Below are positions 9,458-18,078 of a stretch of DNA of 52,918 nt, piece by piece. Numbering within the stretch: the first letter of the stretch is position 1; each line of letters starts with the position of its first letter. Source of the DNA: Gammaproteobacteria bacterium (GTDB lineage Bacteria; Pseudomonadota; Gammaproteobacteria; S012-40); NCBI GenBank assembly GCA_029883265.1, contig JAOUJM010000005.1, positions 1 to 52,918 on the forward strand. Direction: 5' to 3'. The position numbers and the translations under genes are program-made. The notes under the pieces were generated by a model. The model did not search any database. It had not been told where the DNA came from and was given only the letters and a program-made list of their open reading frames with translations.

Positions 9458-10159
9458 ATGAAAATACTCTTTGTCGATGATAATGCTGATCTAGCGGACG
9501 CATATCATGACTTACTAGAAGACGAACATGATATTGAGGTGGTCTATAACGGTCGGGACGCCATGGACTTAATCACCAAAGAATCATTTGATGTTATGTT
9601 CATCGATATTAAATTACCTGACATTAATGGTATGCAGATCTTACAACAGGCACTCGAGCAACAATCTCAAGCGAAAATAATTATGATGACGGGTTTTCGT
9701 ATTGAACAAATTATTGAGAATTTGGTTAGTGATAAATCTATTCACGTGTTTGTCGAGCACTATGAAGTCCCCGATTTGGTTTCACAAATAGAACGTTCGC
9801 CCGTATCTAGCATTTTTGTGATTACTGGCGACGCACAAAAAATTGAAAGCATACAACGACAACTATCAGAATCAAGTGTACTGAAATCCATTGTCATTAA
9901 TGAAATGCAAAAGGAACTAACAAATCAAAATGTCGATAACGTGATTCTTAATAACCAAACCCCTTTAATCTATAGCATTAATCAACTACAAACACTTGAA
10001 AAACACTTCCCTTCCAGTCGTATGGTAGTTTTAAAACAACTTAACAAGACCCCGGATCAGCGACTTGAATCTTTTAAGTCTTTAAAAGTGTCGGGGTGCT
10101 TGTATAAACCTTTTAACATCGAAGATTTAACTTCAGCAATACAAAAATTAGCGGGCTGA
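9458..10159 (+). CDS. Double-receiver response-regulator-like protein without output domain
   Basis: 233 residues, preceded by GAGGAA. The first receiver (1-112) has the acidic pair Asp7-Asp8, phospho-acceptor Asp50 (FIDIKLP) and Thr78 (MMTG), but the usual Lys of the KPF motif is missing (VFVEHYEVP near 97-105). Residues 116-233 look like a second, degenerate receiver: it starts FVITGDAQ, has Asn165 where the acceptor Asp should be (VILNNQTP), yet keeps LYKPF at 215-219. There is no DNA-binding or enzymatic output domain. It lies 24 bases before a REC-PAS-kinase gene and is probably co-transcribed with it, so it may relay or sequester phosphate between kinases. That role is inferred. Confidence 0.8.
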   Translation: MKILFVDDNADLADAYHDLLEDEHDIEVVYNGRDAMDLITKESFDVMFIDIKLPDINGMQILQQALEQQSQAKIIMMTGFRIEQIIENLVSDKSIHVFVEHYEVPDLVSQIERSPVSSIFVITGDAQKIESIQRQLSESSVLKSIVINEMQKELTNQNVDNVILNNQTPLIYSINQLQTLEKHFPSSRMVVLKQLNKTPDQRLESFKSLKVSGCLYKPFNIEDLTSAIQKLAG

Positions 10160-10183
10160 ACCCAAAGTGGAAAAAGTGATTAG

Positions 10184-11908
10184 TTGCAATTTTTTTCAAA
10201 AGCTAGGTATGATTATGGAAATGAAATTTATCAGAATCCCAGTGGTATCCTTATGCAGTTAAGTCGTACAATTAATTTCTCCCAATGCTCCAAACTAGTG
10301 CATTTAATTCGAATTCTAATTGTCGATGATGATATCGACATCATCCACTCATTGAGGGATGTATTGGAATTAGAAGAAGCACACTTTGAAATCGCTGTTG
10401 CATCCAGCGTGGCCGAGGTAAAAACTATAACCCAAGACTTCATGCCAGATATTGCATTGCTTGATATCAAACTTGGCAATGACAATGGCTTAAATCTAAT
10501 ACCGATTCTTAAACAAATCAATCCAAATATCGTGTGCATTATGATGACAGCCTATCGGGACACGGAATACGCCATCTCCGCCATACGTTTTGGTGCTAAG
10601 GATTATATTCAAAAGCCCATTAATCCTGTCTATCTGATTAATACACTTAACCGACATATTGAAAATCAGCAACTGGCCATTGAAAATATTATTGTCAACA
10701 AACAACTAGAAGCTATTTTCGAGCAGAGTTTTCAATGGGCATTTTTAATCGACAGCAAGCAAAACATTATCGAGGTCAACCAGACGGCATTATCAATGTT
10801 TGATTTGGAAAAATCTTCAATTTTAAATACATCCTTACTCGACTCTCCCTGGTTTCGTTCGTCTCAAAATGACATGAATAAGCTTAAAAACTTATTGGCT
10901 AATGTCTTTCACAATAAAATTGGTCGTACAGAACTAAAAATGAGACTCGATGATGGATTATTAAAAACCTATGACTTTTCTATAAAGCCTGTATTTAATG
11001 AGCACGATCAGATTGCTCAGGCAGTTGCAGAATGTCGTGACATTACCGATAGAATACATTTGGAACAAACACTAAAAGAGCTAAATGAAAATCTTGAAGA
11101 GAAGGTCATACAGCGCACACAGGAATTAAAAAATCGCAATCATCAATTGCAACTTGAAAATCAACAGCGGCAACTAGCCGAACTCAAACTGCTAAAGGCA
11201 AAAGAACAAGCCGATATTGCAAACCAAGCAAAGTCACACTTTTTATCTCGCATGAGTCACCAATTTCGCACACCATTAAATGCTATTTTGGGGTTTGCAC
11301 AATTATTACAACACGATAATTCTCAGCCATTAAATAGCACACAACTAGACTCTGTCGCTGAAATTCTCAACGCGGGTCATCAACTTTTAGCGTTAATCAA
11401 CGATGTACTGGAAATTGCTGATTTAGAATCAGGTAAATTTTCATTTCAGATGGAAATGATTTCACTTGAAGATGTGTTATCTGAAACGATTCAAACAATT
11501 CGCCCCATGGCTGAACAATTTGGTGTTGAGATTGAATTACCACTATTAAATCCGCACACAAAACGTATTTATGCGGATAGAAAATTTCTTAAACAAGTTA
11601 TATTGAATTTATTAAATAATGCCGTTAAATACAGCAGACCAGTGCAGCCACGCATTAAAATTTATTGTGAAACACTGGCTCAACAAAAAATACGCATTAC
11701 GATTGAAGACAATGGTGTTGGTATCTCACCAGAAAAATTTGATACACTATTTACTCCCTTAGAACGTATTGAAGGCAATACGAATATTGGTTTTGGCATC
11801 GGCTTGGCGATTTGCAAAAGTCTCACGGAAGCAATGAATGCTCAAATAGGTTTCGAAAGTCATGTTGGTCAAGGCAGCCGATTTTTCTTAACGTTTAATT
11901 CAGAGTAA
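10184..11908 (+). CDS. REC-PAS hybrid histidine kinase
   Basis: 574 residues if started at TTG 10184; ATG 10253 (residue 24) is an alternative, and the receiver begins only near residue 42. Order: receiver (42-160) with DDD, acceptor Asp in ALLDIKL, MMTA and YIQKP; PAS (about 170-290); coiled coil (290-345); HisKA with SRMSHQFRTPLNAILG; ATPase with LLNNAVKYS, EDNGVGIS and GIGLAIC. There are no membrane segments, so it is a cytoplasmic kinase controlled by an N-terminal receiver. The residue after the phospho-His is Gln, where Glu or Asp is usual and assists phosphotransfer. It follows the double-receiver gene directly, suggesting a phosphorelay with the divergent membrane kinase. Confidence 0.88.
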   Translation: MQFFSKARYDYGNEIYQNPSGILMQLSRTINFSQCSKLVHLIRILIVDDDIDIIHSLRDVLELEEAHFEIAVASSVAEVKTITQDFMPDIALLDIKLGNDNGLNLIPILKQINPNIVCIMMTAYRDTEYAISAIRFGAKDYIQKPINPVYLINTLNRHIENQQLAIENIIVNKQLEAIFEQSFQWAFLIDSKQNIIEVNQTALSMFDLEKSSILNTSLLDSPWFRSSQNDMNKLKNLLANVFHNKIGRTELKMRLDDGLLKTYDFSIKPVFNEHDQIAQAVAECRDITDRIHLEQTLKELNENLEEKVIQRTQELKNRNHQLQLENQQRQLAELKLLKAKEQADIANQAKSHFLSRMSHQFRTPLNAILGFAQLLQHDNSQPLNSTQLDSVAEILNAGHQLLALINDVLEIADLESGKFSFQMEMISLEDVLSETIQTIRPMAEQFGVEIELPLLNPHTKRIYADRKFLKQVILNLLNNAVKYSRPVQPRIKIYCETLAQQKIRITIEDNGVGISPEKFDTLFTPLERIEGNTNIGFGIGLAICKSLTEAMNAQIGFESHVGQGSRFFLTFNSE

Positions 11909-12176
11909 ATACAAATGCTATTACGCTAGTTTTTGCTCGGTCAATTTATAACATCTCACATTGGCCAAATAAACTCGGATTCACATGCGAAGGTCTATAT
12001 CGACATAGGTTTTTTTTAAAACCCGACTTGTTTTCATGTTTTATTTGCACAATTGCTAACAATCTTATAGAAAACCTTCGATTTTTCTAAATTTCCCAAG
12101 TGAATCAGCCGTAATCTGTATCAAGTCTTTAATAGACTCCACCATCACCCCAGATAAACACTCGAGGAATTTTACC

Positions 12177-13877
12177 ATGAAAAGCTATAAGCTAGTAAGC
12201 GCTGCAATAAGTGTCTTAGTTTTACTAAGTGCTTGTAGCAGTAGTGATAATGACCCCGCTGGCAGCGGAAAGACGCTAACCTCATTTTATCTTGCGTTTT
12301 TTGATGCCAGCAATGATATGAAAATGCTTAATCCCAGTGCTCCATCAACAATAGTTGATGCTACGGAAGCAGATGGCAGCACAAATTTTAAAGTGAGTAG
12401 TACCGCTACTACGACTCACAATACGTTTGAAGTATCAGTTCCTTCAGCCAAATATAATACCGGTGTATTAAGCAATATTCATATCAATAGTCGTTTGTTT
12501 ACTAGCACTGCAAGCGCGAAATCTGGAAAATTATTAAAAATGAATGCAATCGCTAGTGGCTCAAGCAGCGTCTCCCAAATTTCTAGCGAACTAAATGCAT
12601 GTTCAGGTAGCTTTGATATTTTTCCAGACTACGCCAATGTCGCCAATAGCGTTATTGTCTATGAGTCGGATGTTACCAACACCTGTGGTGGCAGTGGCAC
12701 AGATATGTTCACTTCATTGGGTGCAGCCGATACGGATGCACCGGTTTCTGCCTATAAACCAGTAGCGGCAATTTATGAATCCACAGGCGCGATTAGCATG
12801 TTCCTGATTGAAAATTCGAATTTCTTGCAATCGGTCACCTCACTCGATACGTCAAATACCGCGAGTGATTTAACACCAAGCGTGGCGGTTAGTTCAAAAG
12901 TCGACTTGGTGGGACGCTCCAGTAACGGCGACTTAATATTCTTGATTGATGACACCACTTTGTGGCATGTTAATTCCTCGACACTTGCAGCTACAGAAAT
13001 TACCACACCAAATGTCAATACCACGGCAACCAACTTTATGAGTGATGGTACTTATCTTTATTGGTCTAGAAGTGCGACCTTAGGTGTGTATCGAGTAAAA
13101 CTTGATGGTAGCGAGACGACTTCAACACTCATGCTAACGCCCCAAAGCACTATACTATCGGGCAATCTTTATTTAACCAGCAATCATGTTGTTTATACCA
13201 ATGGAAACAACATTTATTCCTTTGCCAAAACAACAATTGATGGAATCGAATTGGATGATGCCACCGAACTCACGGATGGATCAGCACAAGTCATCGATAT
13301 TTCTACAGGAGAAATCTCTGCAGTTATTGGAGATTGGATCTATTTCGGCTATTTGGCGGATCTTGATATGGGTGGTTCTGCAAATGATATGGTGGCCGCG
13401 AAAGTAAAAGCTGATAATACTTCTTATGCTGCCTACACTGGCGACTTTGAAGTCAGTACAGTGACCATATATGGAACTGCAAGTTGGGTTGGCGCAACTA
13501 CCTCCACCAGCAAAACGTTTGGTCAGGCAATTCAGGGCGCTGACATTATGTTGGCAACAACAATCGGCGTGAATGCTAGTAACAACATGGTATATGACAC
13601 CAACGTTACCTCGTATAACGGAAGCTTAGGCACACTTAATGGTTTAGTGACAACGATTGTGGGTACAAGTGCAACATGGGCCTTTGATAAAGTTCATGTG
13701 GGATCTTATGGTTTAGGCACCATCAATATAGACTCCACCGGCGCTCATATTTACTTAGGTTCTAGCAGCGCTTTGACCAAGGTTTATGACAGCACTAACG
13801 CCACAATCGAAGAAATTATTGAAGATGATATTATTCAAATACTCGATGGTGTTCAAAACAATCCATTTGGTTTATAA
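12177..13877 (+). CDS. Large lipoprotein of unknown function
   Basis: 566 residues, preceded by GAGGAA. The leader ends in the lipobox LLSAC, giving lipidated Cys20, followed by a Ser/Asp-rich tether. No Asp at +2 is present, so outer-membrane sorting is likely. The rest is Ser/Thr/Asn-rich and beta-like, with strands such as NGDLIFLIDDTTLWHVNSST and DGTYLYWSRS. These recall the beta-propeller-type proteins (DUF5050-like) that report values per blade, but I cannot confirm this. It is transcribed alone and ends in a terminator at 13903. Confidence 0.6.
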   Translation: MKSYKLVSAAISVLVLLSACSSSDNDPAGSGKTLTSFYLAFFDASNDMKMLNPSAPSTIVDATEADGSTNFKVSSTATTTHNTFEVSVPSAKYNTGVLSNIHINSRLFTSTASAKSGKLLKMNAIASGSSSVSQISSELNACSGSFDIFPDYANVANSVIVYESDVTNTCGGSGTDMFTSLGAADTDAPVSAYKPVAAIYESTGAISMFLIENSNFLQSVTSLDTSNTASDLTPSVAVSSKVDLVGRSSNGDLIFLIDDTTLWHVNSSTLAATEITTPNVNTTATNFMSDGTYLYWSRSATLGVYRVKLDGSETTSTLMLTPQSTILSGNLYLTSNHVVYTNGNNIYSFAKTTIDGIELDDATELTDGSAQVIDISTGEISAVIGDWIYFGYLADLDMGGSANDMVAAKVKADNTSYAAYTGDFEVSTVTIYGTASWVGATTSTSKTFGQAIQGADIMLATTIGVNASNNMVYDTNVTSYNGSLGTLNGLVTTIVGTSATWAFDKVHVGSYGLGTINIDSTGAHIYLGSSSALTKVYDSTNATIEEIIEDDIIQILDGVQNNPFGL

Positions 13878-13902
13878 ACGATAATCATTACAAACTACAT
13901 CA

Positions 13903-13936
13903 AAGTCGTGTTCTATGTGAGCACGGCTTTTTTTTG
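13903..13936 (+). terminator. Rho-independent terminator after the lipoprotein gene
   Basis: The arms GTCGTG and CACGGC pair (one G-U) around a short loop and are followed by a run of eight T. It sits 25 bases after the stop at 13877. Confidence 0.75.
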
Positions 13937-14079
13937 TGATGATCATCCTTGACATTAAATTTAGCATTTTAAGTGAAATCCCTGTCAAGGGTTTTGCTAA
14001 CATTTTTAAAAAATAAAAAATCGAACCCAGTTCACAACTTCATAATTTATGCCTACCTCGGCGCACTGGTTAACAGCAT

Positions 14080-14107
14080 TTGCATAGTAACTCAGTTACA
14101 GTATATG
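14080..14107 (+). promoter_or_regulatory. Candidate promoter of the collagen-like gene
   Basis: TTGCAT (14080-14085) and TATATG (14102-14107) are spaced by 16 bases, with a TAACTCAGTTA palindrome in the spacer that could bind a regulator. The remaining bases between 13937 and 14185 show no gene. Confidence 0.3.
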
Positions 14108-14185
14108 CATAGTCATTGAACAGCACATGGAGGTTTTTTCAATTGTATTGGCTTCTCAAGGGATGCGTTTTTGAGGAGTAATAAA

Positions 14186-15703
14186 ATGAATATTAATTTG
14201 ATTCCCCTTCGTTTGTTTCTGTGTTTACTTGCGTTAACGATTAGTACAGTAGCACTTGCCGATGATCGTCATCAACATAAACATAAAAAGCATCATAAAA
14301 CAGTCATTACCAAAGTTTATGCTGATATGGTGAGTTTACAGCTCTATGTGCAAGGCGAGCATTTAAATCGTAATGAAAATTTAATTATGATGCTTGCGGA
14401 TGAAGAGTTGATGTTATCAACAATTGAAAGCGATTTAATTGTCGCTGCACTTCCTCCGGGTATTTTAGCCGGTGATTATCGTTTATTGATTGCCAAGCGC
14501 CATGAACATGAAGCTAAACGTAAACATCACGAGTACCGTTTATTCAATCATGAACATATTTATGCACGCTACGACATCACCATAGGTGCTGTTGGACCTC
14601 AGGGTCCCAAAGGTAAAGCCGGTCTAGTTGGACCGATGGGCCCTCAAGGGCTTAAAGGCGATACGGGTGCCCAAGGTCCTATGGGTAAAACCGGAGCTCA
14701 AGGGCTTAAAGGTGAGCAAGGCATCGCCGGTCCAGTCGGACCGCAAGGTCCACAAGGCTTTAAAGGTGATACTGGTACCAGCGGCGCGCAAGGCCCTATG
14801 GGTAAAACTGGTGCGCAAGGGCCTAAAGGTGAGCAAGGCATTGCCGGTCCGATTGGACCACAGGGTCCACAAGGGCTTAAAGGCGATACCGGTGCTCAAG
14901 GCCCTATTGGTAAAACTGGAACTCAAGGACCTAAAGGTGAGCAAGGCATTGCTGGTCCGATCGGACCACAGGGTCCGCAAGGACTTAAAGGCGATACCGG
15001 TGCTCAAGGCCCTATCGGTAAAACTGGAACTCAAGGACCTAAAGGTGAGCAAGGCATTGTCGGTCCAGTCGGACTACAGGGTCCGCAAGGACTTAAAGGC
15101 GATACCGGTGCTCAAGGCCCTATCGGTAAAACCGGAGCTCAAGGACCTAAAGGTGAACAAGGCATTGCCGGTCCGATTGGACCACAAGGTTCACAAGGGC
15201 TTAAAGGCGATACCGGTGCCACCGGCGCGCAAGGCCCAATCGGTAAAACCGGAGCTCAAGGACCTAAAGGTGAAAAAGGTGACTCTGGCTCAGCTTTTCT
15301 AAATACAAAAAACTGGAATAACCATGCACTTGTGCATACCAGCTGGTCGACCATAGCAAATGCAAGCATGACCATTAAAAGCAAAGGTGGTCCGCTGATG
15401 GTGAATACTAATGTATATCTCACCGGTGGTGGCGATTCTAGTTGCCAAGTGTTAATTGATGGCCAATGGGCTGGAGGTTATAGTGGCATGTTTGATCCAA
15501 ATCCGAACGGTATTTCCTGGAAAGAAGGTGTAGTTAACACCGCTGCCGGTTGGACGCCATTTACTAAAACTCGCGTCTATACAAACATTCCTGCAGGCAG
15601 TCATAATGTCGAGTTACAATGCATCACTAGTACTTCAATTGCTCTGGCCTGTCATAGTAGTGTGCCTTGCTCATTGAGCGTGGTGGAACTGTTTAATCCT
15701 TAA
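14186..15703 (+). CDS. Exported collagen-like protein
   Basis: 505 residues from the ATG at 14186, chosen for the upstream TTGAGGAG; a TTG 15 bases earlier is less likely. A signal peptide ends near VALA-DD. It is followed by a His/Lys-rich stretch ([13 protein letters not shown]) that could bind metal, and an IPT-like domain (about 35-135) with LYVQGEHL and [16 protein letters not shown]. From about residue 140 there are roughly 75 uninterrupted Gly-X-Y triplets, mostly a 36-residue unit built on [16 protein letters not shown]. The final ~135 residues are a beta-rich head domain with four or more Cys. Bacterial proteins of this plan form collagen-like trimers at the cell surface, often in adhesion. 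Repeat number may vary between strains. Confidence 0.85.
   Translation: MNINLIPLRLFLCLLALTISTVALADDRHQHKHKKHHKTVITKVYADMVSLQLYVQGEHLNRNENLIMMLADEELMLSTIESDLIVAALPPGILAGDYRLLIAKRHEHEAKRKHHEYRLFNHEHIYARYDITIGAVGPQGPKGKAGLVGPMGPQGLKGDTGAQGPMGKTGAQGLKGEQGIAGPVGPQGPQGFKGDTGTSGAQGPMGKTGAQGPKGEQGIAGPIGPQGPQGLKGDTGAQGPIGKTGTQGPKGEQGIAGPIGPQGPQGLKGDTGAQGPIGKTGTQGPKGEQGIVGPVGLQGPQGLKGDTGAQGPIGKTGAQGPKGEQGIAGPIGPQGSQGLKGDTGATGAQGPIGKTGAQGPKGEKGDSGSAFLNTKNWNNHALVHTSWSTIANASMTIKSKGGPLMVNTNVYLTGGGDSSCQVLIDGQWAGGYSGMFDPNPNGISWKEGVVNTAAGWTPFTKTRVYTNIPAGSHNVELQCITSTSIALACHSSVPCSLSVVELFNP
14640..15280 (+). repeat. 108-bp tandem repeats encoding collagen triplets
   Basis: About six near-identical units of 108 bp (36 codons, 12 Gly-X-Y triplets). 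Two units carry one extra triplet (117 bp), as in GDTGTSGAQ and GDTGATGAQ. The high identity at DNA level suggests recent slippage or recombination. Frame is always kept. Confidence 0.85.
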
Positions 15704-15730
15704 TATTAAAATATAACCAACAGCTTAGAG

Positions 15731-15753
15731 CCGCTCTATTTGAGCGGTTTTTT
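15731..15753 (+). terminator. Rho-independent terminator after the collagen-like gene
   Basis: CCGCTC and GAGCGG form a 6-bp GC-rich stem with a 5-base loop, followed by six T. It is 28 bases after the stop and touches the end of the convergent gene. Confidence 0.8.
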
Positions 15754-16501
15754 ATGGAATTAAACATTTTGCACGAAATCGTAGACGTTTAGCATTGAGC
15801 TGATGTTGTTCGCAGGTCTGGTGCAACCTAGTTTTTAAATTAGAAATAGAAGAGGCTTGTGTTAAAAAAACGGCGATCGTATTCTCGGTCAACGGTGTGC
15901 GAAACTGATAACACTGCCGCAAATCTTGTTGGTGCAATGGTGTTTGATAAATTGCAGAATTGACTAATTCCCGATTCGACAAAAAGTTAATAGCGAGTAT
16001 GCCTTTGGTCGCAAGTTGTTTTAGCAAATAGTTACGCCATTCGTCATTCACTGCAATCGCTCGTTGCACGACCCCTTGCTCATCCGAAAATAAATCATCA
16101 ATTATTAAATCAAACTTTTCACCACTATAGTCTCTTAACCATTCTCGAGCATCAGCATGATGTAACACAATATTTTTTCTTTTTAGTTTAAAAAATCGCA
16201 TCGCTATTTGGATATGTGTTTGATCTAAATCCACGCCATGAATTTCCACTTTGGGTAGTAATACATCCAATTGACGCAGAACTGTTCCGCCACCGATACC
16301 CAAAACTAACACTCGTTTGATTTGTGTGGTTTGATAAAAAAATATTGGTAGACTCATTAAGTCCCACAGCGTACCGGTCCAAACATGATTTGGATTATAT
16401 TGACTATGAAACACGCCATTGGTGTATAAACGCACACTCGCACCGGCACTACGCACTTCATAGGTTTTATTTTTCTTTTGTTTCTGCCACATCAATCCCA
16501 T
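15752..16501 (-). CDS. Spermidine-synthase-like SAM-dependent methyltransferase
   Basis: About 249 residues from the ATG at 16501; a GTG at 16522 would add seven residues and a further ATG lies at 16492, so the start is uncertain. The Rossmann core shows motif I LVLGIGGGTVLRQL, motif II VDLD, then HHADAREWL and FDLIIDDLF, the pattern of spermidine-synthase-like proteins. The N-terminal beta domain of true spermidine synthases is shortened here, and I cannot see the full putrescine site. It may therefore be a polyamine aminopropyltransferase or an SpeE-like methyltransferase. It is divergent from the flavoprotein gene at 16559. Confidence 0.7.
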   Translation of the reverse strand: MGLMWQKQKKNKTYEVRSAGASVRLYTNGVFHSQYNPNHVWTGTLWDLMSLPIFFYQTTQIKRVLVLGIGGGTVLRQLDVLLPKVEIHGVDLDQTHIQIAMRFFKLKRKNIVLHHADAREWLRDYSGEKFDLIIDDLFSDEQGVVQRAIAVNDEWRNYLLKQLATKGILAINFLSNRELVNSAIYQTPLHQQDLRQCYQFRTPLTENTIAVFLTQASSISNLKTRLHQTCEQHQLNAKRLRFRAKCLIP

Positions 16502-16558
16502 ATAATAAATATCCAAAAACACAAAATAATATTATTTCATCTAATTAGGAGTCAAACA

Positions 16559-17101
16559 ATGGGACAGCAATATAATGCGCTGGAAACGCGGCATATTGAG
16601 TTTATTAATCAGCAGCATATGTTTTTTGTTGCTACCGCCCCTGCAAATGGTCATATCAATTTATCACCAAAAGGTATTGATAGCCTTCGTGTCATCGATA
16701 ATAACACCGTGTTGTGGCTCAATCTAACAGGTAGTGGTAATGAAACCGCAGCGCATATGTTAGAGAACAGAAATATGACCCTAATGTTTTGTGCCTTTGA
16801 AGGCAAACCATTAATCCTTCGACTTTATGGAGAAGCTGAAATTGTACACACAAATAATGATCGATGGGATCAGTGGGTACAATATTTTCCTCAACAAAAT
16901 GGCGCTCGACAGATAGTTAAACTCAATATTGCCTTAGTTCAAAGCTCCTGTGGAATGGGTGTTCCCTTATTCGAATTTAAACAACAACGTAATGAACTTA
17001 CACAATGGTTGAACTCGAAAAGCGAAGCGGAAATTACAGAGTATTGGCGCAAGAAAAATACAAAAAGTCTCAATGGAAAACCGACAGGAATACCTGTTTA
17101 A
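16559..17101 (+). CDS. Pyridoxamine-5-phosphate-oxidase-like FMN-binding protein
   Basis: 180 residues from the ATG at 16559, preceded by TTAGGAG. The pattern INQQHMFFVATAPANGHINLSPKG followed by WLNLTGSGNETAAHMLEN matches the split-barrel FMN-binding family called PNPOx-like, in which FMN binds at a dimer interface. The conserved RLYGEAEIV segment follows. Substrate unknown. It converges with the bacteriohemerythrin gene two bases downstream. Confidence 0.8.
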   Translation: MGQQYNALETRHIEFINQQHMFFVATAPANGHINLSPKGIDSLRVIDNNTVLWLNLTGSGNETAAHMLENRNMTLMFCAFEGKPLILRLYGEAEIVHTNNDRWDQWVQYFPQQNGARQIVKLNIALVQSSCGMGVPLFEFKQQRNELTQWLNSKSEAEITEYWRKKNTKSLNGKPTGIPV

Positions 17102-17103
17102 AA

Positions 17104-17511
17104 CTATGCCATGCCAACGCTATTAAGGTGTCGAGCCAACTCCCGATCCACTTTTAAAATGTGTTCGGTCAACCATTGTTTTAGAAACTCAAGTACAGTG
17201 GAAGTAATTTGCATATCACCACGCTGAAATTCATCGTTTAGTTTTACTACTTTGGATTTAAATGTATCGTGTGCAGATTTATGTTCTTTATATTTTGGGT
17301 ATTCGTAGGCATGCATGAGTTCTTCTTCGACAAAAAAATGAGTACGTGTATATTCCAACAATCCTGTCAAAACAGTTCCCACGGTTTTATCATCATGACC
17401 TTCCTGGGTGCATTCATGCAACATGTTAATAAAACGAATCAACACTGCATGTTCCTGATCCATGACCTTCGAACCTACATGTAATTCTTGATTAAAATCG
17501 ATGTATGCCAT
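17104..17511 (-). CDS. Bacteriohemerythrin
   Basis: 135 residues from the ATG at 17511, which gives the usual family length; an in-frame start 81 bases upstream would add an atypical leader. Di-iron ligands of the hemerythrin four-helix bundle are visible: MDQEHAVLI, RTHFFVEEELM, HKSAHDTF and LTEHILKVD. Such proteins bind O2 reversibly and serve O2 storage, delivery or sensing. No sensory domain is fused. It is a single gene, tail to tail with the PNPOx-like gene. Confidence 0.9.
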   Translation of the reverse strand: MAYIDFNQELHVGSKVMDQEHAVLIRFINMLHECTQEGHDDKTVGTVLTGLLEYTRTHFFVEEELMHAYEYPKYKEHKSAHDTFKSKVVKLNDEFQRGDMQITSTVLEFLKQWLTEHILKVDRELARHLNSVGMA

Positions 17512-17649
17512 ATTGTCGAACCTGCTCCATTGAAAACGATTCAAGGAGCATATCGGCAATAGTTGTGCAAAACTGAAACGATTATAACCCATAGTTTCCG
17601 CAACTTATCTATTTCAGTTATTTTTATAAGCGGTAAATAGCCTAACTAA

Positions 17650-18003
17650 ATGAGCCCCAATATGGATCCCAATGAAAAATCTGAAATTGAAGAAATATTA
17701 ATTAAACAAATTGAATTGCTGAGCCAGCATATTCAACATTTAGCCGATAATTCTAAGCCAATTGCTCCAGATGTTGCAATTGGACGCCTAAGTCGCATGG
17801 AAGCTATTGCCGAACAAGGAGTAAATGAAACCACGTTAAATAGCGCCAAAATTCGCTTAAATCTGCTTATTCAAGCGCTAGAGCGTATTGATCATGAAGA
17901 TTTTGGTGTTTGCCAATCCTGCGAAAACGAAATCTTTTTCGCTCGGCTGAAACTTTTTCCAGAAAGTCACTATTGTGTGGCTTGCTTAGAGGCTAAATCT
18001 TAA
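17650..18003 (+). CDS. DksA/TraR-type zinc-finger protein
   Basis: 117 residues; ATG 17662 is an alternative start. The N-terminal two thirds are helical (coiled coil). The C-terminal 30 residues hold a zinc site with Cys-x2-Cys in CQSCENEI and Cys-x2-Cys in YCVACLE, about 17 residues apart. DksA/TraR proteins bind the RNA polymerase secondary channel and modulate transcription with ppGpp. This one is shorter than DksA (about 150), so it is a paralogue rather than the main DksA. Several such short paralogues have unknown roles. Confidence 0.75.
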   Translation: MSPNMDPNEKSEIEEILIKQIELLSQHIQHLADNSKPIAPDVAIGRLSRMEAIAEQGVNETTLNSAKIRLNLLIQALERIDHEDFGVCQSCENEIFFARLKLFPESHYCVACLEAKS

Positions 18004-18078
18004 TAGAAGAAAAACCTGAATCGCGACAATAGTTTGAATCAAACAATGTTACTTGAAATTTAATTGAAAAATTTTCCG

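Noticed and set aside
14640..15280. CRISPR-like regular repeats
   Set aside because: The unit is 108 bp, coding and without spacers, so it is a protein repeat.
14628..15302. Long open frames in other frames and on minus within the collagen repeats
   Set aside because: They arise from the repeated DNA of the collagen gene; composition is biased and no start signal is present.
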